A stretch of DNA of 64,000 nt from Ignavibacteriales bacterium (lineage in GTDB: Bacteria; Bacteroidota; Ignavibacteria; UBA10030): the NCBI GenBank assembly GCA_026390595.1, contig JAPLFQ010000020.1, forward strand, positions 248,001 to 312,000, in the 5' to 3' direction. Below, piece by piece: positions 19,259-29,200 of this stretch. The notes under the pieces are model-generated. The model had not been told where the DNA came from, made no database searches, and saw only the letters and a program-made list of their open reading frames with translations. Within the stretch, counting starts at the first letter, position 1. Every line of letters starts with the position of its first letter. Both the position numbers and the translations under genes were made by a program.

Positions 19259-19287
19259 AATATAATACAAAAATGGCCGGAAATCAA
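19259..19287 (-). promoter_or_regulatory. Sigma-70-type promoter of the GH2-like/smc operon
   Basis: On the minus strand, TTGATT (19287-19282) and TATATT (19264-19259) are separated by exactly 17 bases, a near-consensus vegetative promoter. Transcription would start near 19252, which rules out the ATG at 19297 and supports the downstream TTG start at 19189. A hairpin (CATTTGGG ... CCTAAATG, 19308-19329) lies just upstream and may end transcription from tpiA or act as an operator. Confidence 0.55.
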
Positions 19288-19567
19288 CGAAAATCATCGC
19301 ATTTGCACATTTGGGAATATGCCTAAATGCTAGAATTTCAACGTTTTCCAGCCATCAATTGAAGAGCAGGCCACAGAATACGTGGAACAGATACGTCGGC
19401 AACAGGACTTCCGGTTTTCCCACGAGTTCAAGGTGAAATTCTGCCCGATTCAGCTCAGAGTAGCTGGATTCGGGGCACCAGGTTTCGGGGACTCATTCGG
19501 AACAGCACGCTTCTGCGCTTGAAGAGTTTTCTGATTCAAACGGAACAGTATGGTGAAGCACTGACGT

Positions 19568-20329
19568 TCACCTCGCAGCAGCTTTGATAATGCCGGCGAA
19601 CGAATCAGCTTTCAAGCATGCACCTCCAACGAGCGCGCCATCCACGTTTGGCTGCCAGAGAAGCTCTGGTGCATTCTCCGGCTTCACACTTCCACCATAC
19701 TGGATGATGACTTTTTCCGAAGTCAACTTCGAGTACAATTCTGACAGCAAGTTCCGTATGAGTGCGTGAACTTCCTCGGCCTGTTGCGGTGTGGCATTTC
19801 TGCCTGTGCCAATTGCCCAGACAGGTTCGTATGCGAGGATGAGATTTTCAACCTGAGCAGCCGGAATACCCTCGAGCACACCGCGGACCTGCGCAGTGAC
19901 AACCTGAGCCGTGATGTTTTTTTCTCTCTGCTCGAGTGTCTCACCGAAGCAGATAATCGGAATCAGGCCGGAGTCGATCGCCTTTTTTGCCTTTTTGTTG
20001 ATGAAGGCATCGCTCTCCTGAAAATACTGTCTTCGCTCAGAGTGTCCGAGGATGACGTACGTGCATCCGACGGTTTTCAACATACCCGGCGCAATTTCTC
20101 CAGTGAAGGCACCTTCGTTCTCGTGATACATGTTCTGTGCACCGAGTTCCATCGGTGATCCCTGGATCAGGCGATGAGCGAGTTCGAGGGACGTGAAGGG
20201 CGGGCAGATGATCACCTTCACTCCTTTCAAATCAAAGCTCAATGACTGCTTGAGCCCAAGAATGAGTTCTTCAGTCTGAGGAACATCTTTATTCATTTTC
20301 CAGTTGCCGGCGATAGTCTTCGTACGCAT
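19568..20329 (-). CDS. tpiA: Triosephosphate isomerase
   Basis: Interconverts dihydroxyacetone phosphate and glyceraldehyde-3-phosphate in glycolysis. The TIM-barrel motifs are complete: AGNWKMNKD with the substrate-binding Asn and Lys, the catalytic His in VILGHSERRQYF, the catalytic Glu in LAYEPVWAIGTGRNATPQ, then IQYGGSVKPENAPEL and DGALVGGACLKADSF. Length 253 aa is typical. The flanking non-coding stretches (about 270 bases on each side) hold no feature I can support other than the hairpin and promoter noted for the GH2-like gene downstream. Confidence 0.98.
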   Translation of the reverse strand: MRTKTIAGNWKMNKDVPQTEELILGLKQSLSFDLKGVKVIICPPFTSLELAHRLIQGSPMELGAQNMYHENEGAFTGEIAPGMLKTVGCTYVILGHSERRQYFQESDAFINKKAKKAIDSGLIPIICFGETLEQREKNITAQVVTAQVRGVLEGIPAAQVENLILAYEPVWAIGTGRNATPQQAEEVHALIRNLLSELYSKLTSEKVIIQYGGSVKPENAPELLWQPNVDGALVGGACLKADSFAGIIKAAAR

Positions 20330-20599
20330 AAGAGGCTCAGTTTAGTGGAGTAATGGAGTATTGTTCACTTGGTCATCAAATAAAAAGAGAAGCACACACA
20401 CCCCTGAATCCCCTCTCGCCTCCCTGCGATCCAGCCCACAGAGGGGACGTCAATTCATGAGTTTGGGACGTGGAGCTTCGGATGGTTCAGTCTCCTGTCG
20501 TACAGGGAGTTTGAGTTGCGAGAGGGGAGCAGAGAAGGGGGGTGAACTCGACTTTGCTCGTACACATCTCCCGGTCACTTCTTGGCCCGTTCCACTCTC

Positions 20600-22069
20600 C
20601 TACTTCTTCATCCCTTCCAGTTTCTTCCTCAGGAGTTCGTTCACAATTTTCGGATTCCCTTTTCCTTTTGTCGCCTTCATCGATTCACCGACGAGGAAGC
20701 CGAACAATTGCGTCTTCCCGCCCAAGAACTCAGCGACCTGACCGGCGTTTGTCACAAGGACCTGGTCAACGATACCTTCGAGAGCGGCAGTGTCGCTCAC
20801 CTGCAGCAGCCCTTTCCTTTCGACGATCACCCGCGGCGACTCCTTCGTCTTCAAGATCTCTTCAAAGACATCCTTCGCGATCTTGCCGCTGATCGTACCG
20901 TCAACAATCATGTTGATCATCTCGGCGAGGTGCGCGGGCGTAACGGGAAATTCTGCCAGGAGGACATTCCCGGAGTTCACAACCCGCAAGACATCCCCCA
21001 TCGTCCAGTTGCTGGCGAGTTTGTAGTTTTCCTCGTTCTTTGTTTTCAGGTTCGTTATTACCCCTTCGAAGTAATCTGCCAGCGGTTTTTCCGCCGTCAG
21101 GAGATCAGCATCGTACTTCGGGATCTTGTAGTCTGCGACGAAGCGATCCCGCCGCGCCGTCGGATCTTCCGGAAGTGTAGCGGACATGTTCTCAATCCAT
21201 TCTTTGGTGACAATAACCGGGATAAGGTCCGGGTCAGGAAAATACCTGTAATCGTGGGCTTCTTCTTTCGAGCGCATTGGGACAGCAATCCCCTTCCCTG
21301 AATCCCAGAGAAGTGTCTCCTGCACAACTCTCTCGCCGCTTTCAATCAATTCAATTTGTCTGCCGATCTCAAATTCCACTGCCTTCTCCACGAAGCGGAA
21401 CGAGTTCATGTTCTTCACTTCGGTTTTGGTGCCGAGCTTTGTCTCTCCCTTCAATCGTACCGAGACGTTTGCGTCGCAGCGAAGGCTCCCCTCCTCCATA
21501 TTGCCGTCACAGATGCCAAGGTACGTCACGAGCTGGCGGATCTTGATCAGATAGAGATAGGCTTCATGCGGGGATCGGATGTCCGGCTCGCTCACGATTT
21601 CGATAAGCGGGACCCCGCATCGGTTCACGTCGACCAGCGTGTCCACGTCAACATCATGGATGGATTTGCCTGCGTCTTCCTCCATATGGATGCGCGTGAG
21701 TCCGATGCTCTTACGCGCTCCGTCCTCAAGCTCGATTTCGACAACACCACCCGAGCAAATAGGCTCTTCGTACTGAGAAATCTGGTATCCCTTGGGGAGA
21801 TCGGGATAGAAGTAGTTCTTGCGGGCAAAAATGGAGCGAGGAGCTATGGAACAGCGCGTTGCGAGCCCCATACGAATGATGAAATCGACATGGCTCCGGT
21901 TTAAAACCGGCAGAACACCAGGCATGCCGAGGCACACGGGACAGACGTTCGAATTCGGCTCGGCGCCGAAATTGGTCGAACAGCTGCAAAACGCTTTGGA
22001 GTGCGTCAGCATCTGAGCGTGCACTTCGAGTCCGATGACGGGCTCGTATGTGGGATTCCAGGGGCTCAA
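20600..22069 (-). CDS. gatB: Aspartyl/glutamyl-tRNA amidotransferase subunit B
   Basis: Subunit of GatCAB, which amidates misacylated Glu-tRNA(Gln) or Asp-tRNA(Asn); GatB activates the substrate by phosphorylation and binds tRNA. Hallmarks: [23 protein letters not shown] with [17 protein letters not shown] (zinc cysteines), [74 protein letters not shown] and a C-terminal YqeY-like domain ending in VNELLRKKL. The first codon is TTG at 22069, as no ATG precedes the conserved start. Length 489 aa fits. Its presence implies indirect synthesis of Gln- or Asn-tRNA; gatA and gatC are elsewhere. Confidence 0.97.
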   Translation of the reverse strand: MSPWNPTYEPVIGLEVHAQMLTHSKAFCSCSTNFGAEPNSNVCPVCLGMPGVLPVLNRSHVDFIIRMGLATRCSIAPRSIFARKNYFYPDLPKGYQISQYEEPICSGGVVEIELEDGARKSIGLTRIHMEEDAGKSIHDVDVDTLVDVNRCGVPLIEIVSEPDIRSPHEAYLYLIKIRQLVTYLGICDGNMEEGSLRCDANVSVRLKGETKLGTKTEVKNMNSFRFVEKAVEFEIGRQIELIESGERVVQETLLWDSGKGIAVPMRSKEEAHDYRYFPDPDLIPVIVTKEWIENMSATLPEDPTARRDRFVADYKIPKYDADLLTAEKPLADYFEGVITNLKTKNEENYKLASNWTMGDVLRVVNSGNVLLAEFPVTPAHLAEMINMIVDGTISGKIAKDVFEEILKTKESPRVIVERKGLLQVSDTAALEGIVDQVLVTNAGQVAEFLGGKTQLFGFLVGESMKATKGKGNPKIVNELLRKKLEGMKK

Positions 22070-22213
22070 TTCGTCAATCGAAATTCGCTAATCGGATGTT
22101 GATTTTCATCTTGCCTCCGGAGTGTCAATCATTTTCCCTTCCGGTCACAGTTGTCCTGCATTACATTTGAGGAGAGACACTCTATCCGTCAACTTTTAGC
22201 CTGAGGTCAGCAA

Positions 22214-22612
22214 ATGAATCAAAGAGCCATCGATCTCGAAGCACGGCTCATCCAATTCGCAGTCCGCGTAATTGCGATAGCCGAGTCATTACCGGTCACG
22301 AAAGCGGGGAATCACCTCGCCAACCAGTTGGTGCGTTCCGGAACATCTCCCGCTCTGAACTATGGCGAGGCACAAGACGCGGAGTCGAAAGCTGACTTCA
22401 TCCACAAACTCAAAATCGTTACCAAAGAGTTGCGCGAAACGCGAGTATCACTTCAGATCGTCGAACTCATGGCTTCTGCCGATTCGACGGACAACCTGCG
22501 CAAATCGTCAGACGAGTGTAACCAACTAATCTCTATTTTTGTGAAGAGTATCCGGACCTCGCGCGGCGACGGCCGATACCCCGCAACTTCTTCTTTGACG
22601 ATTAGCGATTGA
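22214..22612 (+). CDS. Four-helix-bundle protein (S23 rRNA intervening-sequence type)
   Basis: A lone plus-strand gene between gatB and sucC, both on the minus strand. The 132-residue product matches the four-helix-bundle family first seen as the product of intervening sequences in 23S rRNA genes: RAIDLEARLIQFAVRVIAIA, LPVTKAGNHLANQLVRSGTS, NYGEAQDAESKADFIHKLKI and a final LRKSSDECNQLISIFVKSI helix. It is entirely helical with no enzyme motif. No rRNA is near, so this is the free-standing form common in FCB and planctomycete genomes. It forms homopentamers in solved structures; its function is not established. Confidence 0.85.
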   Translation: MNQRAIDLEARLIQFAVRVIAIAESLPVTKAGNHLANQLVRSGTSPALNYGEAQDAESKADFIHKLKIVTKELRETRVSLQIVELMASADSTDNLRKSSDECNQLISIFVKSIRTSRGDGRYPATSSLTISD

Positions 22613-22642
22613 CGAGTTCCGAATCACGAAGTTTGTTACTGC

Positions 22643-23806
22643 TCACGCCGCTATCGCCTTTGTCACTTTTTCGGCAGCGTCCTTCAGAGTGTCGGCGACG
22701 AGGAAACTCAGCCCCGAGGACTTCAGGATGTCCGCGGCGAGTTCCGCATTTGTGCCGGCCAGACGGATAACAATGGGAACGCTCACGTGAACGTTCTTCG
22801 CAGCCTGCACAACGCCATTCGCGACGCGATCGCAACGGACGATACCGCCGAAGATGTTGATCAGCACTGCCTTCACATTTGGATCCTTGAGAATGATGCG
22901 GAAGCCGGCTTCCACAGTCTCCGCACTTGCGCCACCACCGACATCAAGGAAATTCGCAGGCATGCCGCCTGCAAGTTTGATGATGTCCATGGTCCCCATC
23001 GCAAGACCGGCGCCGTTGACCATACAGCCGACATTGCCATCGAGCTTGATATAGTTGAGATTCGACTTTGACGCTTCAATCTCAAGAGGGTCTTCTTCTT
23101 CGAGATCGCGCATCGCAACGATTTCCGGATGACGGTACAAAGCATTGTCATCGAAACTCATTTTCGCGTCGAGGGCGATGACGCTCCCCTCCGTTGTGAT
23201 GACAAGGGGATTGATCTCTGCCAACGATGCGTCGGAAGATTCGTACGCCTTGTAGAGAGCCAGAAGAAACTTCACTCCGTTCTTGAAGGCATCGCCCGTC
23301 AAACCCAGTCCAAAGCACAATCGGCGCGCCTGGTGTGCCTGCAGTCCGAGCGACGGATACACATACTCCTTGAGTATTTTCTCCGGAGTTTCGGCCGCGA
23401 CCTTTTCAATCTCAACTCCCCCTTCCGTCGAAACCATAACCACGTTTTGCGACCTGCCGCGATCGAGCGTAATGCCGACATACATTTCCCTGGCAATGTT
23501 CATACCCTGTTCGATCAACAGCCGCCTGACGATTCGCCCTTCCGGACCCGTTTGATGGGTCACAAGCCGCATTCCGAGAATCTCCGACGCGCGGTCCCGC
23601 ACTTCATCAATACTCCTGGCCAGTTTGACACCGCCCCCTTTGCCGCGACCGCCGGCATGAATTTGAGCCTTTACGACCCATACCGGTCCTCCAATCGTCT
23701 CCGCAGCGCGGGCAGCCTCCTCAACGGTGAAAGCCACCTTTCCGATAGGAACCGGGACGCCGAATTTCTTGAGGATCTCTTTCCCCTGGTACTCATGAAT
23801 TTTCAT
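22643..23806 (-). CDS. sucC: Succinyl-CoA ligase (ADP-forming) beta subunit
   Basis: Beta subunit of the TCA-cycle enzyme that makes ATP or GTP from succinyl-CoA. The N-terminal ATP-grasp part has [40 protein letters not shown] and [20 protein letters not shown]. The C-terminal part has [55 protein letters not shown] and [15 protein letters not shown]. An AAGGAG site lies five bases upstream of the ATG at 23806, which fixes the start (a longer reading is possible but begins without a ribosome site). sucD is not adjacent. It lies 16 bases after the zinc-ribbon gene, probably in one operon. Confidence 0.97.
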   Translation of the reverse strand: MKIHEYQGKEILKKFGVPVPIGKVAFTVEEAARAAETIGGPVWVVKAQIHAGGRGKGGGVKLARSIDEVRDRASEILGMRLVTHQTGPEGRIVRRLLIEQGMNIAREMYVGITLDRGRSQNVVMVSTEGGVEIEKVAAETPEKILKEYVYPSLGLQAHQARRLCFGLGLTGDAFKNGVKFLLALYKAYESSDASLAEINPLVITTEGSVIALDAKMSFDDNALYRHPEIVAMRDLEEEDPLEIEASKSNLNYIKLDGNVGCMVNGAGLAMGTMDIIKLAGGMPANFLDVGGGASAETVEAGFRIILKDPNVKAVLINIFGGIVRCDRVANGVVQAAKNVHVSVPIVIRLAGTNAELAADILKSSGLSFLVADTLKDAAEKVTKAIAA

Positions 23807-23822
23807 GACTTCTCCTTGGTCT

Positions 23823-24344
23823 CTATTGACTGGTATCCGATACTTGTTCCCGGGCATCGGCTTCGCCCGATTTCCATTCCTTCATTGCTTCCTCCGCGCG
23901 GAGGTATTCGGGGATTGGGACAAACACTTTTGCCGGCTTGTTGAGGTTACTGCGTGAGACCGAGGAATCTCCCCCGCCATCCCAAACGCCTCCGATCGTC
24001 ATAAAGTTCTGAACGAGCACTTTGAACCCGTTCGACTCCAGCAGAGACTTCACAAGCTCGCTCTCGTTGATGTCGGTTGACTGGAACGCCCGTGCCCAAT
24101 CCTGCTGGACCTCGACGGTCTGATGGTCAAGACAAACATTGCGCCCGTAGACTACCTTTCCACACTCACCGCAGACGAGCTTTCGGCAGATGATGCAAAT
24201 GCCCTTGGCGAGGGTTGCCGGATGTGTGTCACATTTCTCCGCTGCCGCCCCGTCAAAGAGAACGCCACAATGCGGGCAGAACTCGCTGTCGGCAGTAACC
24301 TCTTCGCTGCACGAACTGCAGTTGACATATTCAGAAGAGCCCAT
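23823..24344 (-). CDS. Zinc-ribbon / B-box-like protein with DUF2007-type C-terminal domain
   Basis: A cytoplasmic protein of 173 residues with three recognisable parts. First is a zinc ribbon ([19 protein letters not shown]), then a B-box-like cysteine/histidine cluster ([35 protein letters not shown]). The C-terminal domain ([26 protein letters not shown] and following) resembles DUF2007, a small putative signalling domain that often begins with a phrase like VYTAPNEIEAELIKGLLEA. The start is placed at the ATG at 24344 because a purine-rich GGAGCGGAGG site directly precedes it. The function is unknown; its position just ahead of sucC suggests co-transcription only. Confidence 0.72.
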   Translation of the reverse strand: MGSSEYVNCSSCSEEVTADSEFCPHCGVLFDGAAAEKCDTHPATLAKGICIICRKLVCGECGKVVYGRNVCLDHQTVEVQQDWARAFQSTDINESELVKSLLESNGFKVLVQNFMTIGGVWDGGGDSSVSRSNLNKPAKVFVPIPEYLRAEEAMKEWKSGEADAREQVSDTSQ

Positions 24345-24508
24345 TGGTCCCTCCGCTCCGTTAGGAATCATTGGTCACCGGAACTCAAGTTTAAACGGGA
24401 AACCCTGCCTGCGGCCGGCGATCAACACTGCCTGGATACCCGCTCAAGACTGACGGAGATGACATCGTCATTTTCTTGGCGAGGGTCGTGCGACGGCCTC
24501 TGCGTTTC

Positions 24509-26065
24509 CTATTTCACTTTTTCTGCAATCGATTTGGCCTGCATCATCAGGAGCAAATAATCCCTGCCGCCAGCTTTCGAGTCCGTCCCCGACATGTTGA
24601 ATCCACCGAACGGATGCACGCCGACCATGGCTCCCGTGATCTTGCGATTGATGTAGAAGTTTCCGACGTGGAAGACCTTCTTCGCCTTTTCTATCTTCTT
24701 CCGGTTCTTCGTCCACACGCCGCCGGTCAGACCGAATTCAGTATTGTTCGCAATCTCAAGGGCGTGATCGAAATCCTTCGCCTTGATGATTGCCAGAACG
24801 GGACCGAAAATTTCTTCCTGTGAAATCGTGGCTTTCGGGCCGACGTCAGCGATCACCGTTGCCGGCACAAAGTACCCATCTCCCGGAGCCTGCGCACCGC
24901 CCGCAATCAGCCGCCCGCCTTCCTGAATCCCCTTCTCAATATATGCGAGGATCTTCCTCTTGGAACTCTCGTTGATCACCGGCCCCATGTAGTTGCCCTG
25001 GTCATCCGAGGGTCCGACCTTCAACTTTGAAGCTTTCTCTTTCACGAGCCCGACGAACTTGTCGTACACCTTCTCGACGACAATTGCGCGCGACGCCGCA
25101 GAACATTTTTGCCCCTGGAAACCGAATGCAGACGCGATGGACGCCTGCGCTGCCGCTTCAAGGTCCGTCTGGTCATCCACAACGATAGAGTCTTTGCCCC
25201 CCATTTCGGCAACGACCCTCTTCAGCCATTTCTGACCGGGCTGCACTTTCGCCGCGAGTTCGTTGATGTGGATCCCGACTTCCTTGGAACCTGTAAACGA
25301 CACGAACCGGGTCTTCGGATGCGCAACGATCGCATCACCGAAGGAACCCCCGGGCCCGGTGACAAAATTAATGACCCCCGCCGGGACACCAACCTCGCGC
25401 ATCAGTGCGAAGTACATCCAGCCGGTCATCGGTGAGTCGCTTGACGGTTTCAGGACGATCGTATTTCCCGTGACGATTGCCGCAGAGGACATACCGGCGA
25501 GAATCGCCAGCGCGAAGTTCCACGGAGGGATGATCACGCCTGCACCGAGCGGTATGTACACGAGTTCGTTCTTCTCGCCCGGCATCTTCGTCAGCGGCTG
25601 TTTTCCCGCAAAACGCATCATCTCTCGTGCGTAGAAATCCATGAAGTCAATCGCCTCGGCCGTGTCAGCGTCCGCTTCCGGCCAGGTCTTTCCGACTTCG
25701 TACACCATCACGGCGCTGAATTCGTGCTTTCGTTTCCGCATGAGCTTCGCTGCTTTGAAGAGATAGTCGGCCCTCTTCTTCGGCTCGACCCATTTCCACT
25801 CTTCAAATTTCGCGGCGGCGGTCTCGACGGCCTTGTCCGCCAGGCGAGCATCCGCTTTCTGGAACGTACCGATCACTTCCGCCGGGCGGGACGGATTCGT
25901 GGAGTTAAACTTGTTTTCCGTCTGGATCTCTTCGCCCCCGATGACGATCGGGTATTCCCTGCCGAGCATCTTCTTCACTTTGGCGAGCGCTCGTTCCATA
26001 GCCTTCCGGTTTGCAGGCTTGGTGAAATCGGTCAGAGGTTCGTTCTTGAACGTTGAAATTGCCAT
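24509..26065 (-). CDS. 1-pyrroline-5-carboxylate (L-glutamate gamma-semialdehyde) dehydrogenase
   Basis: NAD-dependent aldehyde dehydrogenase of the RocA/PruA type, second step of proline and arginine breakdown, giving glutamate. Visible features: VIGGEEIQTENKFNSTNPSRP, the cofactor-binding IPPWNFALAILAGMSSAAIV and NTIVLKPSSDSP, VTGPGGSFGDAI, FVSFTGSKEVG, the catalytic Glu in VVAEMGGKDSIVVD, the nucleophile Cys in FGFQGQKCSAASRAIV, EEIFGPVLAIIKA and VHPFGGFNMSGTDSKAGG. Length 518 aa matches the stand-alone enzyme. No proline dehydrogenase gene is in view. It lies 33 bases upstream of nothing else on its strand but follows the GH3/serine hydrolase gene by 33 bases, so it may be read from that operon. 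Confidence 0.92.
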   Translation of the reverse strand: MAISTFKNEPLTDFTKPANRKAMERALAKVKKMLGREYPIVIGGEEIQTENKFNSTNPSRPAEVIGTFQKADARLADKAVETAAAKFEEWKWVEPKKRADYLFKAAKLMRKRKHEFSAVMVYEVGKTWPEADADTAEAIDFMDFYAREMMRFAGKQPLTKMPGEKNELVYIPLGAGVIIPPWNFALAILAGMSSAAIVTGNTIVLKPSSDSPMTGWMYFALMREVGVPAGVINFVTGPGGSFGDAIVAHPKTRFVSFTGSKEVGIHINELAAKVQPGQKWLKRVVAEMGGKDSIVVDDQTDLEAAAQASIASAFGFQGQKCSAASRAIVVEKVYDKFVGLVKEKASKLKVGPSDDQGNYMGPVINESSKRKILAYIEKGIQEGGRLIAGGAQAPGDGYFVPATVIADVGPKATISQEEIFGPVLAIIKAKDFDHALEIANNTEFGLTGGVWTKNRKKIEKAKKVFHVGNFYINRKITGAMVGVHPFGGFNMSGTDSKAGGRDYLLLMMQAKSIAEKVK

Positions 26066-26098
26066 ACTATGATTCCTTCTCGTTGAATAGTCTCATTG

Positions 26099-28996
26099 TT
26101 ATTCTTGTCTCAAAGCCCTTACGACAGCATCATGGACCTGGGGCCTGACAGCACTGATTTTTTGACTGTCTCTCGTTGGGTAGACGCGATTCGTCAGGAA
26201 CACAACAACGAGATTTCTTTCTGGATCAGCCGCCACAGAAGTCCCCGTGAAGCCCGTGTGCAAAAACGTTTTTGTGGATAAAAGGGTGCCCGCCCACGAT
26301 CGACTCGCGGGCTTCATATCCCAGCCGATGCCGCGTGTGCTCTTTTCAGACTGCCGGGTGGTGAACTGTCGTATGATGTCCTCTCTCAAATACCTCTTGC
26401 CGCCATAGGTCCCGCCGTTCAATTCCATTTGAAGGAGAATAGCGAGATTTGGGGCGGTGGAGAATAGTCCCGCGTGTCCCGAAACGCCCCCAAGCACCCA
26501 GGCGTTTTCATCGTGCACCGTTCCGCGCACTGCCACGCCCGTTTTGCGCCAGAAATTGTCGACTTCGGTCGGCATGACATGATTCCACAGTCTTTCGGGC
26601 GGATTGAACATTGTGCTCGACATACCGAGCGGCTTGAAGAAGACGGAGTCGACGAACCTGTCGAGCGTTGTCCCCGCAACTTTTTCGATAATCTTTCCGG
26701 TTGTGATGAGGCCGAGGTCGCTGTAGATCGTCGTATCGCCTGTCTTGTACATCAGCTTCGCTGCGAAGACCGTGTCGAGCAGCTTCTGAGGCGTCTTCCA
26801 CACCTCGAAGAATCTCCCCCATCCGACGAGGCCGGAATTGTGCACGAGCAGATTGTAGACCGTGATGTGTTCTTTTCCGTTCTGGCCGAATTTCGGGACG
26901 TACTTGACGACCGGATCGTCGAGTTTGATTTTCCCTTCGCCGACGAGCCGCATCATGGCACTCGTCGTCGAGATCACTTTTGTTACCGAGGCCAGATCAA
27001 AGATGGTGCTTACGTCAACCCGCCTCGAATATGGGTCGTAGTCATACGCACCGTATGCTTTTTCATGAACAATGATCCCGTCCTTTGCAATGACCAGAAC
27101 CGCTCCCGGGAACGCTGTATCCCGAATGGCCTGTTCAACAATGGCATCCACTTTCTCAAGCCCTTCTCTCGAGAACCCTGCCTCCTCGGGCAGGCCTCTC
27201 CGCAACCTCATCTTAGGGTATGCGACACCATCTCCGAACTTGTACAAGCCCGGAATTGCAACGGGTAACTTTCCCTCGGCGGGCGATTCCGCGAACACGA
27301 CTTCGGCGACGGCATCCTGCATGACGTCGGAGTTCGAATAGGCGCACACATACGCATCGATTTTTGGAAAGTCCATGATAACGTATGGATTCCCGAATGC
27401 GATCGCAATGACCGGTTTGCCCAGCGACGCGAGACGGCTGAGCAGGGCCTTCTGCTTGCTGCTGACGAATCCGGTCATCTCGCCAGAACGCGTGGTCAGG
27501 TGCAACTGGCAGAGAATCACGTCGACACTTTTCGCGCTCTCAAGCACAGCATCATATTCGATCTCATTGCTACGCGGGTCCACTTTGGCGAATTCGATGT
27601 TGTTGCGGCGGGAGCGGAGTTCAGAGTGGAAATTGCGACCGTCACGTGGGTCTTCTGTATCGGAAACAACCAGGTCAAGGAACTTCCTCGTGTCCGTCGG
27701 CGACAACGGGAGGATGTCCTTCCTGTTTCCCAGCACGGTGACAGCCTTGCGGGCGACTTCACGTGCGAGTATTTCATGTTCACGTGAGGCGACGATGCCG
27801 GAGACCTGCTGGATATCCACGAAACGATTCCGGTCCAACCCGGCCCACTGTTTTGTCTTCAGGAGCTTCCGCACCGATGCATCGATACGGCGTTCGGAGA
27901 TTTCTCCACGCCTCACCGCGGCGACGACAGCGTCGATCGCGACATCGATGTCCGCCGGCATAAGGACGACGTCCGTTCCCGCTTTGAGTGCGAGGACAGA
28001 CGCTTCTCCCGCACCGTACTTGCCCGAGACAGCACGCATACGCATCGCGTCGGTCACGATGAGACCGTCGAAGTGCAGTTCATTGCGAAGCAAATCAGTT
28101 GTGATTCTTGGAGAAACAGTCGCAGGGATGCCCGTTCCGGTGTCGAGCGCCGGTGCAGCGAGATGCCCAACCATGACGGACATTGCACCGCTTCTAATCG
28201 CTGCCTTGAACGGCGGGAGCTCGACAGTCTCGAAGTGTTTCTTGTCGAGGTTGAGCGTCACGAGCCCCAGGTGTGTGTCGATATCTGTATCGCCGTGACC
28301 CGGGAAATGCTTGATGGTCGAGACCATTCCACCGGCTTGCGTCCCCTTGACATACGCAGCCCCCATGTCGCTGACCAGGGTTACATCGTCACCAAACGAC
28401 CGCGTATTGATGACCGGATTCCGGGGATTGTTGTTGACGTCGATTGTCGGTGCGTAGTTTTGCTGAACGCCCAGAGCCCGGCCTTCCAGGGCAGTCGCTT
28501 TTGCGATATCAAATGCATAGCGAACGTTTCTGGTCGCTCCAATTGCCATGGCCCTGGGGAACGCGGTGGCTCGTGGAACGCGCATGGCCACCCCGTACTC
28601 GAAATCACCGGCAACAAGAAGCGGCACGTCGGCTAGTTCCTGAATCCGGTTCATTTGTACCGCATACTCGTACACATCGCCGATGGACAGGACCAAACCG
28701 CCGACCTTCCGGGTGACGACAAGGCGTTCGAGCTCACGCCACGCACCCGCATCTTCGGCGTAATAGGATCCCTGAATCGACGGGAATATCAGCTGAGAGA
28801 CCTTTTCCTGGAGAGTCAGGTGCTGAAGAGTGGATTCTACCCACTCACTGCCCCCCTTCGCCGTCGAAGCAGCCGAAGAGGCTCCGGACACCTGTTGGGC
28901 GGTGCAAATGCCTGAGAACACGCCCGTGAGGAGGAGTAGAAGAATCCATTTGGACGGATTGTGAAAAGCGCACATTCGCGATTGTGTCAGAAGCAT
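26099..28996 (-). CDS. NagZ-type GH3 beta-N-acetylhexosaminidase fused to a class C beta-lactamase-like serine hydrolase
   Basis: A secreted 965-residue fusion with a signal peptide (WILLLLLTGVFSGICTAQ). The first half is GH3: FPSIQGSYY, VAGDFEYGVAMR, the NagZ catalytic loop KHFPGHGDTDIDTHLGL with its His/Asp pair, and the nucleophile Asp in FDGLIVTDAMRMRAVSG. A GH3 C-terminal-like domain follows (about 400-560). The second half is a penicillin-recognising serine hydrolase: nucleophile Ser670 in SVTK, YSD in place of the usual YxN, and a HTG triad in FLHTGFTGTS. The GH3 half should release GlcNAc from peptidoglycan fragments; the second half may act on peptide or ester bonds. This fusion is well known in Bacteroidota. 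It is 204 bases downstream of the AmpG-like carrier, which fits joint use on muropeptides. Confidence 0.9.
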   Translation of the reverse strand: MLLTQSRMCAFHNPSKWILLLLLTGVFSGICTAQQVSGASSAASTAKGGSEWVESTLQHLTLQEKVSQLIFPSIQGSYYAEDAGAWRELERLVVTRKVGGLVLSIGDVYEYAVQMNRIQELADVPLLVAGDFEYGVAMRVPRATAFPRAMAIGATRNVRYAFDIAKATALEGRALGVQQNYAPTIDVNNNPRNPVINTRSFGDDVTLVSDMGAAYVKGTQAGGMVSTIKHFPGHGDTDIDTHLGLVTLNLDKKHFETVELPPFKAAIRSGAMSVMVGHLAAPALDTGTGIPATVSPRITTDLLRNELHFDGLIVTDAMRMRAVSGKYGAGEASVLALKAGTDVVLMPADIDVAIDAVVAAVRRGEISERRIDASVRKLLKTKQWAGLDRNRFVDIQQVSGIVASREHEILAREVARKAVTVLGNRKDILPLSPTDTRKFLDLVVSDTEDPRDGRNFHSELRSRRNNIEFAKVDPRSNEIEYDAVLESAKSVDVILCQLHLTTRSGEMTGFVSSKQKALLSRLASLGKPVIAIAFGNPYVIMDFPKIDAYVCAYSNSDVMQDAVAEVVFAESPAEGKLPVAIPGLYKFGDGVAYPKMRLRRGLPEEAGFSREGLEKVDAIVEQAIRDTAFPGAVLVIAKDGIIVHEKAYGAYDYDPYSRRVDVSTIFDLASVTKVISTTSAMMRLVGEGKIKLDDPVVKYVPKFGQNGKEHITVYNLLVHNSGLVGWGRFFEVWKTPQKLLDTVFAAKLMYKTGDTTIYSDLGLITTGKIIEKVAGTTLDRFVDSVFFKPLGMSSTMFNPPERLWNHVMPTEVDNFWRKTGVAVRGTVHDENAWVLGGVSGHAGLFSTAPNLAILLQMELNGGTYGGKRYLREDIIRQFTTRQSEKSTRGIGWDMKPASRSWAGTLLSTKTFLHTGFTGTSVAADPERNLVVVFLTNRVYPTRDSQKISAVRPQVHDAVVRALRQE

Positions 28997-29200
28997 AGAG
29001 TTTTTCAGGGAAAGTCCAGCACACGATGATGGAAAAAATACTAAGCAATGTGCAGAGAATCAATGTAGTTGAATCGGCCAGCCCAAGGAACAGCACACAA
29101 CTGCCGCTAACGGTGCTCACTTCCGCAGAAGGGTTTTTCACAGCGGATTTCGCACCACGAAGTGTCATCTGCACGACGATGCTGCAAGGCCCAGAACTAC

